Assembly: GCA_905221605.1 (NCBI GenBank)
Contig: CAJNDS010000183.1
Span: 139,606-203,605 of the forward strand
DNA from: Symbiodinium natans
Taxonomy: Eukaryota; Sar; Dinophyceae; Suessiales; Symbiodiniaceae
Direction of reading: 5' to 3'
DNA length: 64,000 bases
Shown: positions 51,093-61,299 of the stretch, in pieces
Layout of the letters: every line of letters begins with the position of its first letter
Numbering within the stretch: position 1 is the stretch's first letter
Notes under the pieces: generated by a model
Databases searched by the model: none
What the model was told of the DNA's origin: nothing
What the model saw: only the letters and a program-made list of their open reading frames with translations
Program-made: the position numbers and the translations under genes

Positions 51093-51580
51093 TCACCTTA
51101 AGTGTTGCTCCGGGGCACTTGCAGTAGCAGTCCTCTCCATGGCCACGTCCACGGTGTTGGAAAATGAAAGACGCACGGCAGCAGCAAAACCCGAGGCCCG
51201 GCTCTGGGTGTCAGGCATGGCCCCGCAACGAGTTTCGGACGCTGTCGTGTGCAGCATCCCTGTACAAAACATTGGGGACTCCGGGCTCTGCGTGCGGCTA
51301 ACCTGGACCAAAACTTCGTTGCACACGATGAATGGGAGCCGTTCCAGCTGGATCAAGCACGCGCCCCACGCGCAGCCGACAGTATCCCCAATGCCGCAGC
51401 CGACATCCAACTGAGAAGCTGATGACGAACGGGCAATGATGGCACCGCCTGTAGTCCAACGCATTCTTTGAAACAATGGAAAGGAGACGTCGTTCTGCGT
51501 GCTGTCTTTCTTGAGCTGCGTATCGCTTGATTTCTGTCTCTGCTGTTTTCGCTAGTTGTTCTTCCTTCTCTCTTTTCATT
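51093..51580 (-). CDS. Helical N-terminal region and following domain, one-base frame break
   Basis: An ATG near 51579 opens MKREKEEQLAKTAETEIKRY and AAQERQHAERRLLSIVSKNA. The frame shifts by one near 51440 and continues as LDVGCGIGDTVGCAWGAC, then RLPFIVCNEVLVQVSRTQSP, to 51093. One added G at CAGGCGG would fuse the two. Upstream, a 40-bp telomeric block (51591-51622) is flanked by TTGCTG repeats. Confidence 0.5.
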
Positions 51581-51989
51581 GCTGGTAGCCTAAACCCTAA
51601 ACCCTATACCCTAAACCCTTTTGCTGATCCATTTTTGTTGGTTTTTCAACCCGTCTCGTCGAGCTATCGATCTGCCTCCAGCCTCCGCGACTCCGTGCGA
51701 GGCTCTGGCAGCACTGCTCCTGCTTGAGTACCGCGGAGAAAAACAAGCTCCGTGGCTTGAGATTGACAAGTGCGAACTTGCGAGTACCTCCAGTACCACA
51801 GACACTGGGGGTAAAATTCCTGTAGACGCTATATTAAAGAAATCCGAAACCCTAAACCCTACACCCTAAATCCCTACAATTAGATCGGGAATAGAAAGCA
51901 ACCTTCTGCTCAAAATGCCTTGGCAAGGCGCCTGTGCGAGGGCCACGAGAAGTGGCGACGCTTTTAGATTACAATACAGGTGATTATAA

Positions 51990-53515
51990 TCCCCATTAGA
52001 GATAGGGACTATAAGAGGGGGGCACTACAATCCCCATTAAGGACTCTTAGCATAAGCAGGAACATCCCAACTTACAGTACCTGGAAGTGGAAAGTGAGCC
52101 TCGAAGTATCCGACGATCACGACCCTCCTAGCTCGGCATTTGAGGTCGATCTTCACCCGCCTCACTCGAATAGCTGGCCCGAGTCGTTAAGGTAAACCCT
52201 ACACCCTATACGCCTTAATTAAACCCTAAACCCTAAACACCCTAAAGTGGGGGCACTAACCTAAACTGCTCCCATCAACAGTCGTCAAACACATGATGGG
52301 AAGCACCTCAGGACCAAGGATCTGGGGTTATGGGTTGCGGGTTTAGGGTTCAGGGCTCCATGGCCGTTAACAGTTCTCAAAACCATGGTCCCTTTTGAAG
52401 TACCCTAAATATTAGGGGTCTCAGAAGTGACCACGTTCCCCATACAGATACCCCCTTAAAACTCAAGGACCCGTACTGCAGAACCTTGTAAAGAAGGCAA
52501 GGGCACCAGGGCACCATCTATATGGGGGCCCTTCAAGAGGATTCTACTCTATTTGGGGTATAAAAGGGGAGCCCCTTATTTTGGGAAATACCTCCTTGAC
52601 CCTAAGTCTGCCCCTAGGCATGCTTGGCTGCCCGGCCCGATGTCTTTCAGCAAGGAGATCCTGGGAGGGTTTAGGGCTTAGGGTTTAGGGTAAGTCTGGG
52701 CGGACAGGCTTGCTGGGTTTAGGGCGGAGAGTGCCACCCCTTTTAGGGGTTGGCGACTTGACAGGGAACCTTGAACCAAAACAAGCACGAAAACAAGGGT
52801 ACCAGAGGGCTACCAATTGGGTGTAGGTTTGGGGCCTTAGCGGCTGAAAGCACACACTGAGGGATGCTGAATCTCCCACATGGGACGCCTGTTTCCGCAT
52901 ACGAAACTCCTGGCCAGCAAGGGCCTTCCCAAGATGGACGCACGAGATCTTGCGTCTGAAGTCGAGATCCCTTGAACCCAGTGCTTTAAACCAAGCTCGT
53001 TCGAGGTAGAGCGCCACTAGGGATCCAGGCAACTGCTGCGACATAGCTTCCGGTGTGGACTGCTCTACGCAACAACGTCACACTTGGGCGAGTTGGTGTG
53101 TTGATGGTGTGGGTTAGAGGAACTCAGAGGTCTCTGCAAGATGGGGCATACCCCAGCAGGTCCTTCTGCTTTGAAACCGGTGCTGCTCACAAAATGGCAC
53201 AACGCTGGCGACCGCGCATTGTGTTGTTCATGACATGCGGGTTCATGACGCAGTGAGCACCGACACACAAAACAGCCTCTACATGGAGCGCTTCAGTTTT
53301 CTTCTGTGCAGGATGCAGAGCCTCAGCAGAGCTGGACTCAAATCTATAGCTACGTGGCAAGAGCCGCCGCAGTCGCAGGGGGCACTGGCGTTTCGAACCC
53401 TCGAAAGTTGCACGGGTCCAAACCTCAACGTCTCCAACACGAAGGGAGCGGATCAGAGATGAGATCGCGATACCCGGACGCTGCAGAACTTAGGTTTCCA
53501 GCTGTGGGCCAATCC
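51990..53515. repeat. Segmental duplication, copy 2
   Basis: Partner of 31590-33470. It starts with the foldback arm ATTATAATCCCCATTAGAGA and contains the exon copy at 52743-53044. It is shorter because the TTTAGGG arrays are missing, and just beyond it there is a C-rich insertion at about 53545-53640. Confidence 0.9.
52743..53044 (-). CDS. Duplicated exon, copy 2 of the MSQQLPGS frame
   Basis: ATG at 53044. The first 65 codons match copy 1 (32968) with two or three substitutions. Beyond CTCAGTGTGTG the copies differ by a short insertion (ACAAGCACGAAAACAAGGGT), consistent with the coding part ending there. Confidence 0.5.
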
Positions 53516-53544
53516 TGAACAATGGGTACCTCCCCTAGCCAACA

Positions 53545-53640
53545 CGTGTGCCAACCCCCCCCAACCCCCCCCAACCCCCCCCAACCCCCCCCCAACCCCC
53601 CCCAACCCCCCCCACCCCACCCCCCACCTCACCCATCAAA
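53545..53640. repeat. C-rich low-complexity tract
   Basis: CCCCCCAA repeated many times. Proline-rich frames are artefacts. Confidence 0.9.
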
Positions 53641-53825
53641 ACGACCCGGTGCAGCTGCAGAGCTTCAAGGTGCCGTTGCGGACTCCACATGCTCAGGGCG
53701 CTGCGCTGGGCGAGGCCGAGGCGGGTTGCGTAGCGATAAGATTACCAACCCTAAGCCCCAAATTGGAAACCCCAAGCCCTATATATATCAGAAACCCCAA
53801 GCCCAAAGTTATAAACCCCAAGCCC

Positions 53826-53955
53826 TATCTTATAAAACCTAAACCCTAAACCCTAAACCCTAACCCTAAACCCTAAACCCTAAACCCTAAACCCTAAACC
53901 CTAAACCCTAAACCCTAAACCCTAAACCCTAAACCCTAAACCCTAAACCCTAAGC
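53826..53955. repeat. CCCTAAA array
   Basis: About eighteen units, nearly perfect. Confidence 0.95.
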
Positions 53956-54069
53956 CGAGGAAGGGCCGAGGCGATTCCTTGCGACTCCGGGGGCTTGCAT
54001 GTTAAGGGATGGGCGTTGGCCCCCGCCGGGTGTGGTTGCAGTCAGACTCGACCAGATGCCGGTAGAAAC

Positions 54070-54465
54070 CGAGGGTTTAGGGTTGAGGGTCTTGGGAGTA
54101 GGGTTTAGGGTTTAGGGTTTAAGGCTTAGGGTTTCAAGGTTAAGGGTTAAGGGTTAAGGGTTTAGGGCTTAGGGCTTAGGGTTTAGGCTGGGTTCAGGGT
54201 GACAGAAGAAGAACCGGTGGCAGCAGATGTCGCAGAGATGGAGAGGGACGCAGGAAGATGCTGCCACTACCTTCAACAAGTCTGCAATGCATCCACATCC
54301 CGGAGCCTGACAGACGCCGACTCAGGATACGGGGGGGGGGGGGGTTAGGGTCTAGGGTTTAGGGTTTAGGGTTTAGGGTTTGGGGTTTAGGGTTTAGGGT
54401 TTGGGGTTTGGGGTTTGGGGTTTAGGGTTTAGGGTTTAGGGTTTAGGGTTTAGGGTTTAGGGAAT
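54070..54465. repeat. TTTAGGG blocks around unique sequence
   Basis: Degenerate TTTAGGG/TTAAGGG at 54070-54200 and an array with TTTGGGG at 54345-54463, preceded by a 14-G run. Confidence 0.85.
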
Positions 54466-54639
54466 ATAGACCCCCCAAACAGTAGGAGTGCCTTATGGTA
54501 AGGACCCCGCTAAGGTACCCCCTAGTTGCAGCAGTCCCAAGCACTTAGAAGCTGGCTCTCGCTCTTTTGCTCAAACAACTTCCCGGAGTGGCTGCGCCCT
54601 ACCAGGTTTTGTGGAGATTCATGATGCACAGAATAGTGA

Positions 54640-55260
54640 TTAGCCCTCTGAATCTCGTGAGTATTCGCCCTGGCACTGCATTAATGTCAGTACTACGTTC
54701 TTATCTTCACAGAGGCAGTTCCTCCGTTTCGTCCGCATTGTCAGGCCGGTAGAGGCCCTTCTGTGGCAGGTAAGAGTGGTCCGCTTTGACCAAAGCGTCA
54801 GACTTCTGAGCGACTGCAGGTCATCAATCTTGCTGAGGCTGCTGAGGCTCTGAACTAGAAATCCAGCACTTTGCGAAAGGCCCGAGGAAGTTGGCATCAA
54901 CCCGCCAGTGAAAGCAGAACTTCGTTGGAGTGCTGACTCAGAATGCCATAAGACCCTGAGGCTCTGCTTTCCAACTTCCATTCCAAGCAGTTCCCAACGG
55001 GATGCAAGAGGAAAGATCCTTCGCGGAATGAACTCCGACAAAAGATGAGGTTTGGGGTTGGGGGTGGGGTTGGGTTGAGGTTTGAATTTGCAATGCCTGT
55101 CAATAGAGCCATAAGACGACGTGCCAGCTCCCCTTAGAACCTTAATAAACATAGTAGGTTTAATATCCTCTTGGGGTTGATATAAACAAAAACCACCAAA
55201 TCATTCCCAAGGGGGATATAGCTGGGATCTTGAATGGCAGGGCTGGTGTTTTGCAAGCGC
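54640..55260 (-). CDS. Unidentified protein interrupted by an F6 element
   Basis: Minus strand. Exon upstream of 55222 encodes EVALAKHQPCHSRSQ. Removing the F6 element (55221-55128) joins LARRLMALLTGIAN in phase. Further downstream two overlapping frames are open: FREGSFLLHPVGNCLEWKLE (55035-54900) and RRIFPLASRWELLGMEVGKQ continuing to LSSLSKIDDLQSLRSLTLWS (55030-54640). I cannot choose between them; a C-rich tract (about 55047-55085) may contain another intron. Family unknown. Confidence 0.45.
55128..55221 (-). mobile_element. F6 element, third copy, candidate intron
   Basis: Shares CTATATCCCCCTTGGGAATG and GGTTCTAAGGGGAG with the two AIM24 copies. Flanked by AGCT on both sides. Splicing would be CT-AG if the TATAG end seen in the other copies has been lost. 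Confidence 0.65.
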
Positions 55261-55577
55261 AACTTCCCAGACCCGTGGACCTTCCGGAAGCGACTCATTT
55301 GCCAGGCCTAGGGGAGGCTTGGCGGTCGCTTCTTCGGTATGATATGGGCTCGCTTGCCGATGGGGCGGACGCAAAATTCACGAATTGAAGCTCCGAAACT
55401 GAACTAACCCCCTAAACCCCTAAACCCTAAACCCCATCTCTCTTAACAAGGGAGCATTTGTGTGCCAACCATCATCGGCTGTCACACGGCCCCTGGTCCT
55501 CAAGAGACTACTGCCTTCAAGGGATTTGGGGTTTAGGGTTAAGGTTTCAAGTTCCCGCACGATCGCTCTAAACCCTA

Positions 55578-55690
55578 CTTGTACTTGAAGGTTCATGGGT
55601 AGTTCTAAGTAGGGTTCTAAGTACCCTACATAAGGTTATAACCTTTGCTATAGTTACCTCACTGATGACCTTACCTACAACAAACATCCA
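55578..55690. mobile_element. Foldback element, GGTTCATGG family
   Basis: Starts TACTTGAAGGTTCATGGGTA; weaker right end. Confidence 0.45.
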
Positions 55691-55743
55691 AAGAAGGCCC
55701 TAAACTAAGCCCGAAAAAAACCTTCAAAAGCGGGTCTCTCGAA

Positions 55744-56370
55744 GTGCCAGGGCCCTCCACAGCCGCGCGACGCGGAGCGATTTCATTGACAGCTATCGGT
55801 GTGCAGTTGCGCGCGCTCAGAGGAACCTGTCGCGACCAGGGCTCAAAGCAGCGAGTGTTCCGAAGCTCCTGGCCCCGAAGCTCCACAAAAAAAATTCACA
55901 GCCTGCAGTATCAACCTTCTGTTGAGTCTAGGGTTTAGGGCTTGGGGTCTAGGGGTTAGGGAGCTCCAGCCCCCAATTTCAACAAGAAGACATCCAACCT
56001 CAGTCATGAAACTCGCGTCGGTGATGACTGAGAATGCAGGACAAGTCATGTGGGACATACCATGGGTCTTTCCCAAGATGGGGGCACCCCCTTGTATGAC
56101 TACAATCCTCGATATACCACAAGCGGGGGAAACCCCATCTTGTACATCTGCCCAGTCTGCGGTTGGGAAATGACATCTTGCAGCAAGCTCCAAAAATGCC
56201 GTCAAACCCAGTCCGCCAACACGCGCGTGCTTCCGAAATCAGAGGATACCTTGTTGGGGGTACCCCTAAAAATCGGGGACAATACTTTGGGTCCTTTGAG
56301 GCATACCCCGATGTTGGGGGAACTACGCACACCTGTTCGGGCATAGTTCGCCGCTCTACCCTCTGAACTT
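55744..56370. other. Unique sequence, coding potential uncertain
   Basis: Frames 55799-56173 (plus) and 55843-56205 (minus) are both open with ordinary composition. A foldback related to the GGGGTACC family (TTGTTGGGGGTACCCC) lies near 56250. No gene is called. Confidence 0.35.
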
Positions 56371-56379
56371 GACATCTTC

Positions 56380-56500
56380 AGCCTAAACCCTAACCCTAAA
56401 CCCTAAACCCTGCCTACACCCCTAAACCCCTAGACCCTAGACCCAAACCCCCAAACCCGAAACCCCCGAACCCCAAACGCTAAACCCTAAAACTGAACCA
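56380..56500. repeat. Degenerate CCCTAAA / CCCCAAA block
   Basis: Mixed CCCTAAA, CCCTAGA and CCCGAAC units. Confidence 0.75.
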
Positions 56501-56913
56501 GACCTGCCGTCCGAAGATCTCGGCCTCATCGCGCTGTCGGGCTACCATCCTCCTTTTGGCCTCCTTGGAAGGGTTTAGGACCTTGAGGGCTGGGGGTTTA
56601 GGGTTTAGGGTTTAGGGATTCATGTAGAACTTCGGTACAGGGGCGCGGGAGGGGTCACCACTCGCCCACAGAATGTTGGAGTTAATGACAAGCGCTGGCT
56701 TATGCGATGGGGAACTAGGGGAGCCGGGGCCGTTCATGCTGAGTGCGTGGTTAGGAGCGCGAATCAGCACGAAGCACTCTTTTTTTACTGGCCATAGGAG
56801 TTTAGGAGTATGCGAGGCCGTATAAGCTACATGCCTAGCAAGGATAAATACGATGGGATGACAAAGTTGCATTTATTCGTTACATGTGTAAGAGGTTTTG
56901 AATATCATGGATG

Positions 56914-57405
56914 TCACTTAAATGCCGTGATATATATTGAGGTAAGTCTACGCATTCCCACCCTTCCCCCACGGCCTTCAAAGGTGGGGCTTTCTGGAGC
57001 TGCAGCCCCGCATGGAAGAGCACAACCATTGCTGCCGCAGGCCCCACAGGGCAGGGAGAGGGAGGGCCCCCCGCAACCGTCGCAACCTGGGCACCCTGCG
57101 CAGCCCGAGCAAGGCACGCAGCCCCCGCAGCCACCGCAGCCACCGCAGACGGTGCAGCCACCACAGCCCACGCAGCTGCCCTCGCAGCCGCACGGCATGC
57201 AGCCAACACATGCTCCGGGCTGGTCCCCACAACCCGGCCCGCATCCGCAGCAGCCGCCACATCCACATGGCATGCAACCACCACAACCGCCTCCACAGGC
57301 ACAGCACCCTCCACACCCGCAGCACCCGCCCTGACAGGGTCCGACAAAGGCAACGTGGTCGCCGCTGTAAGGGCCACTGATGTTGGCCGGACCTGCAAGC
57401 TCAGG
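56914..57405 (-). CDS. Cysteine/glycine-rich exon
   Basis: After a pyrimidine-rich acceptor (GAGCTTGCAG|GT) the minus strand is open for about 160 codons. An ordinary start (PANISGPYSGDHVAFVGPCQ) leads to about 85 residues with a Cys at nearly every third position (CGGC, CxPC, CGCG motifs), then a normal tail. This would suit a metal-binding, metallothionein-like or structural protein. The opposite strand reads as a Pro/His/Gln-rich frame (56810-57334). The acceptor and the ordinary flanks favour the minus strand, but low complexity makes both calls weak. Confidence 0.4.
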   Translation of the reverse strand, partial: PELAGPANISGPYSGDHVAFVGPCQGGCCGCGGCCACGGGCGGCMPCGCGGCCGCGPGCGDQPGACVGCMPCGCEGSCVGCGGCTVCGGCGGCGGCVPCSGCAGCPGCDGCGGPSLSLPCGACGSNGCALPCGAAAPESPTFEGRGGRVGMRRLTSIYITAFK

Positions 57406-57589
57406 AGCAGGATCAAGCAGAGTCGGGCAGAATCAAGAAGTGCAACCTAGACGAGGACTTCTAGGACTCCCTATACTTCCGGCAGCAAAACTTCTTCGTT
57501 CCGAAAGACGCGCCGAGCACTGTGCCGTCGCCAGCACCCGGCGCTCTAAAACAAAGCGAAAGAATGAACGAATGAAGGGGTGGACGGTT

Positions 57590-57640
57590 GCATGCATGAA
57601 TGGATGGATGGATGATTGAATGGATGGATGAGTGAATGGT
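57590..57640. repeat. GGAT/GAAT tetranucleotide microsatellite
   Basis: GAATGGATGGATGGATGATT-type repeats. Confidence 0.8.
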
Positions 57641-57676
57641 GCATGAATAAACACGTGCTGATAGACTTCCAGACAT

Positions 57677-57990
57677 TACAAGACAATACAATACAATACA
57701 TTGCCTTGCATTACAATACATTACAATACATCGCAATACATCACAATACATTACAAAGCATTCCAATACATTACATAACATTACAATACATTACAATACA
57801 TTACAATACATTACAATACATTACAATACATTACAATACATTACATTACGTTACATTATATTACATAACATTACGTTACATTACGTTAAGTTGCATTACA
57901 TCGCGCTACGTTAAATTAAACATATTCTTGCAGTACCCTAATTACATTGCATGACATTACATCGCACTACATGACATGCCATGACATGTT
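57677..57990. repeat. CATTACAATA decanucleotide minisatellite
   Basis: About 27 units, degenerating to ATTACGTTAC at the right. Tyr/Thr- and Ile-rich frames across it are artefacts. Confidence 0.95.
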
Positions 57991-58009
57991 GATACAACGC
58001 CGATTTGGG

Positions 58010-58108
58010 GTTTACGACGTTTGCGATACTAGGGGTACCTTCTTGGGGTCCTTATTTTAAGGGGATCCTACCATTTGGGGTCTATATTAGGGGTCCCCTA
58101 TGTTCGTA
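58010..58108. mobile_element. Foldback element, GTTTACGA..CTAGGGGTACC family
   Basis: Left GGGGTTTACGACGTTTGCGA, right GGTCCCCTATGTTCGTAAAC. Confidence 0.6.
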
Positions 58109-58429
58109 AACCCGCATTGCAACTGCTGCCTGGAGCACCCTCACGTCTACGTGGGCACGCCTCCGTTGCAGGGCATGGCGCCGAAATCTCCGGCCGGAAC
58201 CTGAGGTGGCTCAGGGCCGGGAGATACATAGGGCTCAGGGGCCCTTCAGGTTTCTACAGGGATGAGGGCTCAGGGAGTCGAAGGTTTTTAGGCGCAACGC
58301 GGAACAGCTCAAGAAGAGCGGCAGGTGCCCCAAACAAGGGTTTTTTGGGAGTCTAAGAGAGCCTCCCAACTGGGCACCCAAGCGGCCATTACGAGCATCT
58401 CGCCGCCCTGTGCGGCCTGGGCAGAGTTT

Positions 58430-58545
58430 CGGTTTAAGGTTTAGGGTTTAGGGTTTAGGGTTCGGGGTTTGTGGTTTGGGGTTTGAGGTTTAGGGGTTTA
58501 GGGGTTTAGGGGTTTATAGGGGTTTAGGGGTTTAGGGGCTCAGGG
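58430..58545. repeat. TTTAGGG to TTTAGGGG array
   Basis: The array switches from heptamer to octamer (GGGGTTTA) units. Confidence 0.85.
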
Positions 58546-58559
58546 CTCGGGGCGCTCGT

Positions 58560-58762
58560 GAGATCCGCGTGAAAGGCTCAATTTGGTCACTTCGGGTCGT
58601 CCTGCCCAGCACTAGCTGCTTTGCCTTCTTCATCCTACTTCTTGTTCCTTCTTCTTGGGCTTGGGCTTCTTGGATGTCTGAACAACACCGCCCACAGCGC
58701 CGCGTGCCCTTCACTCTCTTGGCCTCAAAGCCCGACATGTGCCTCGCAAACACTCGAAACAC
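58560..58762 (-). CDS. Possible basic exon
   Basis: The minus frame includes RRCGRCCSDIQEAQAQEEGT and RSRMKKAKQLVLGRTTRSDQ. Splice sites were not resolved, and the plus strand is open too. Confidence 0.3.
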
Positions 58763-58875
58763 CGAAAGAACACCGAAACTCCCCGGTTCGCCTCGCTTCC
58801 CTGCCAGAAGGCGATGCCTGTGGAGGCCAGGGTGCGCAAGTGCTGTGTGCTCTTTTTGGGTCTTCGGGTCGTGTA

Positions 58876-59008
58876 GGGTTTAGGGTGTAGGGTGTAGGGT
58901 GTAGGGTGTAGGGTGTAGGGTGTAGGGTGTAGGGTGTAGGGTGTAGGGTGTAGGGTGTAGGGTGTAGGGTGTAGGGTGTAGGGTGTAGGGTGTAGGGTAT
59001 AGGGTTCG
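58876..59008. repeat. TGTAGGG variant array
   Basis: About eighteen consecutive GTGTAGG units, almost identical. Confidence 0.95.
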
Positions 59009-59099
59009 GGGGCTTCGGGTTTGAGATGTTTGGAGGCTTCTGGCTAAGCTGCGACTCAGCCGCAAGCAACCTTGCAGAGTCTCAGAAACCCCTTTGCAG

Positions 59100-59456
59100 G
59101 CATCACGCGCCCTCTCCGTGCCCTCGGTCTTTGAGGCTGCGGCTTCCGTTTGGCAGCTGGAGCGGCGGGTGCTGCCACCTTCAACAGAGCAGCCCAGAGA
59201 CTCCAAAACCCCTTAAAGGAATATACCTTAAATCACATTAGGGTTCCTAATTTAGTTTAAGGTATATTCCTCAATTAAGGGGTGTTTGGAGTCTCTGGGA
59301 GTGGCAGCAGCCTTGCATCTGAGAGTATCGAGGCGCTAGGCCCTGCCTGCACGTCTCCCCTCTCGGACAGAAGCCATTCTGCACCCACTCCCAGCACACA
59401 TCCCACGTGTCCTGCATGCAGTACCCTACGGCTAGCATCCACTTATGCAGATGCTT
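59100..59456 (+). CDS. Two coding-like segments around a palindromic element
   Basis: After CCTTTGCAG|GCA the plus strand encodes LSVPSVFEAAASVWQLERRV and LPPSTEQPRDS. A 106-bp palindrome follows. The frame beyond it (SGSSLASESIEALGPACTSP) runs to a TTTAGGG block at 59457. The exact junction was not resolved. Confidence 0.4.
59196..59301. mobile_element. Palindromic MITE, candidate intron
   Basis: Arms CCCAGAGACTCCAAAACCCC and GGAATATACCTTAAA are mirrored by TTTAAGGTATATTCC and GGGGTGTTTGGAGTCTCTGG. Confidence 0.7.
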
Positions 59457-59530
59457 TAGGGTTTAGGCTTTAGGGTTAAGGGTTTAGGGTTTAGGTTTTA
59501 GGGTTTAGGGTTTAGGGTTTAGGGTTTAGG
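59457..59530. repeat. TTTAGGG block
   Basis: Degenerate start (TTTAGGCTTTAGGG), then regular units. Confidence 0.85.
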
Positions 59531-59731
59531 CCTGGTCTTCACAACTATAGGGAGCCAGATGCTACTATACCTCTCCGCATACTTGGCAGAAAGGGCTAGA
59601 TATGCACTGGAGGGCGTGTCAGCTCAGCTCCTCCGCCGCCGGCATGTCCTGAACTGGCATGTCCATGGACTGCATCGGCTGCATGGAAGGCCTGGCATCG
59701 CGCAGGACGTTGCACTGGACTGAGAGGGATA

Positions 59732-59985
59732 GGGTTTCGGGTTTAAAGGTTTAGGGTTTAGGGTTTAGGGTTTAGGGTTTAGGGTTTAGGGTTTAGGGTT
59801 TAGGGTTTAGGGTTTAGGGTTTAGGGTTTAGGGTTTATGTTTTAGGGTTTAGGGTTTAGGGTTTAGGGTTTAGGGTTTAGGGTTTAGGGTTTAGGGTTTA
59901 GGGTTTAGGGTTTAGGGTTTAGGGTTTAGGGTTTAGGGTTTAGGGTTTAGGGTTTAGGGTTTAGGGTTTAGGGTTTAGGGTCTCC
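59732..59985. repeat. Long TTTAGGG array
   Basis: About 36 units with a single TATGTTTTAGGG interruption. Confidence 0.95.
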
Positions 59986-60270
59986 ACCAGGGAAGCGATG
60001 CGGCCCGGGACCGAACTCCCACGTCCCAAATGCCGGGCACTGAAGCACCGAGCCCCGGAGCTCTTTCCCCTAAACTTTCTCTCCTACCCAGACCCCTGGG
60101 AGGATCCAAAAAGTAGATCTTCTTAAGAGTCCCTGAAAATGACCCACTAGTAGAAAAGGGTACTATTTGCGGGCTCTACTTGTTGGATCCTCCCTAAACC
60201 CTAAACCCCAACATCCAAGTACCAGGACCCAGGGCCGCGGCATAGGTTGGAAGGGCATGGCCTGTTTGGA

Positions 60271-60500
60271 GGGTTTAGGGGTTTAGGGGTTTAGGGGTTT
60301 AGGGGTTTAGGGGTTTAGGGGTTTAGGGGTTTAGGGGTTTAGGGGTTTAGGGGTTTAGGGGTTTAGGGGGGTTAGGGGTTTAGGGGGGTTAGGGGTTTAG
60401 GGGTTTAGGGGTTTAGGGGTTTAGGGGTTTAGGGGTTTAGGGGTTTAGGGGTTTAGGGGTTTAGGGGTTTAGGGGTTTAGGGGTTTAGGGGTTTAGGGTC
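60271..60500. repeat. TTTAGGGG octamer array
   Basis: About 28 units of GGGGTTTA, uniform except for two GGGGGGTTA slips. Confidence 0.95.
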
Positions 60501-60519
60501 CCCTTGGACCCCAAAAAGG

Positions 60520-61290
60520 CTCAACTTCCTGAACCCCTAAGGTTCCCAAACCCTCGTGTTTCATCTTAGGGCATCCGAGAGCCACCAGCTGGATTCAGCT
60601 TTTCTGAGAGCTTCGGGACTCCGCTCCCGGGGTTCGGGAGCCTTCGCAGGCGCCTTGCCCCCAAGACTAGCAAGACTCAGAGTCCCTCCCCAGGCTACAT
60701 GGTGTGGCATGCCAACGACTTCGATCTTTGGGGTCAGAGCCCACGCTTCACTCTTCTGCCACGTCTTGCATTGGCGTGTCCTGCCGTTACCCCAAGTCTA
60801 GCTGCATGTACACTCGGAAGCCGACAGAGAGAACAAAAACCGCTGCAGGCTCAACCACCCTGCAAGCTCCCTAACTCATAAACCCATAAAGACCCCAAAA
60901 TCTCAAAACCCTAAACCCTAATTCCTAAACCCTAAACCTTGCCAAGCTCTCTAAGCCAGAAGTCCAACTCAAAATCTCCGGGACTCGTCGTCTGCTTGGA
61001 TGCCCGGCGTCGCTGGCTAGTCCAGAGCTGAAGCCCTGCAATTTTTGTGTTTGCCCTAAGCAGCTACACAGCTGGGAAGCATGATGGGTTTAATTTAGGG
61101 TGCAGAGTTTAGGGTTTAGGGTTTTGGGGTTTAAGACTTAGGGTTTTGCTGATTGATGAGAAATGCTTACTCAGTTCCGTGACCTTCATGCTGTACTGCT
61201 TGCACAACCAGATGTTCACAAGGGTATACTGCGCACAAAATGCTTGTTAAACAGACTTTTCCCAACCTCCGGGGTTGAAGGCGCCCGTCT
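60520..61290. other. Unique sequence with weak frames
   Basis: Plus frame 60556-60801 (81 codons) has no clear splice sites. Small CCCTAAA and TTTAGGG blocks at about 60900-60940 and 61095-61145. No gene is called with confidence. Confidence 0.4.
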
Positions 61291-61299
61291 TCGTGGCTG

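Noticed and set aside
56810..57334. Pro/Gln/His-rich plus-strand protein
   Set aside because: No good splice sites on that strand; the minus strand has a strong acceptor and ordinary flanking sequence. Kept only as an alternative.
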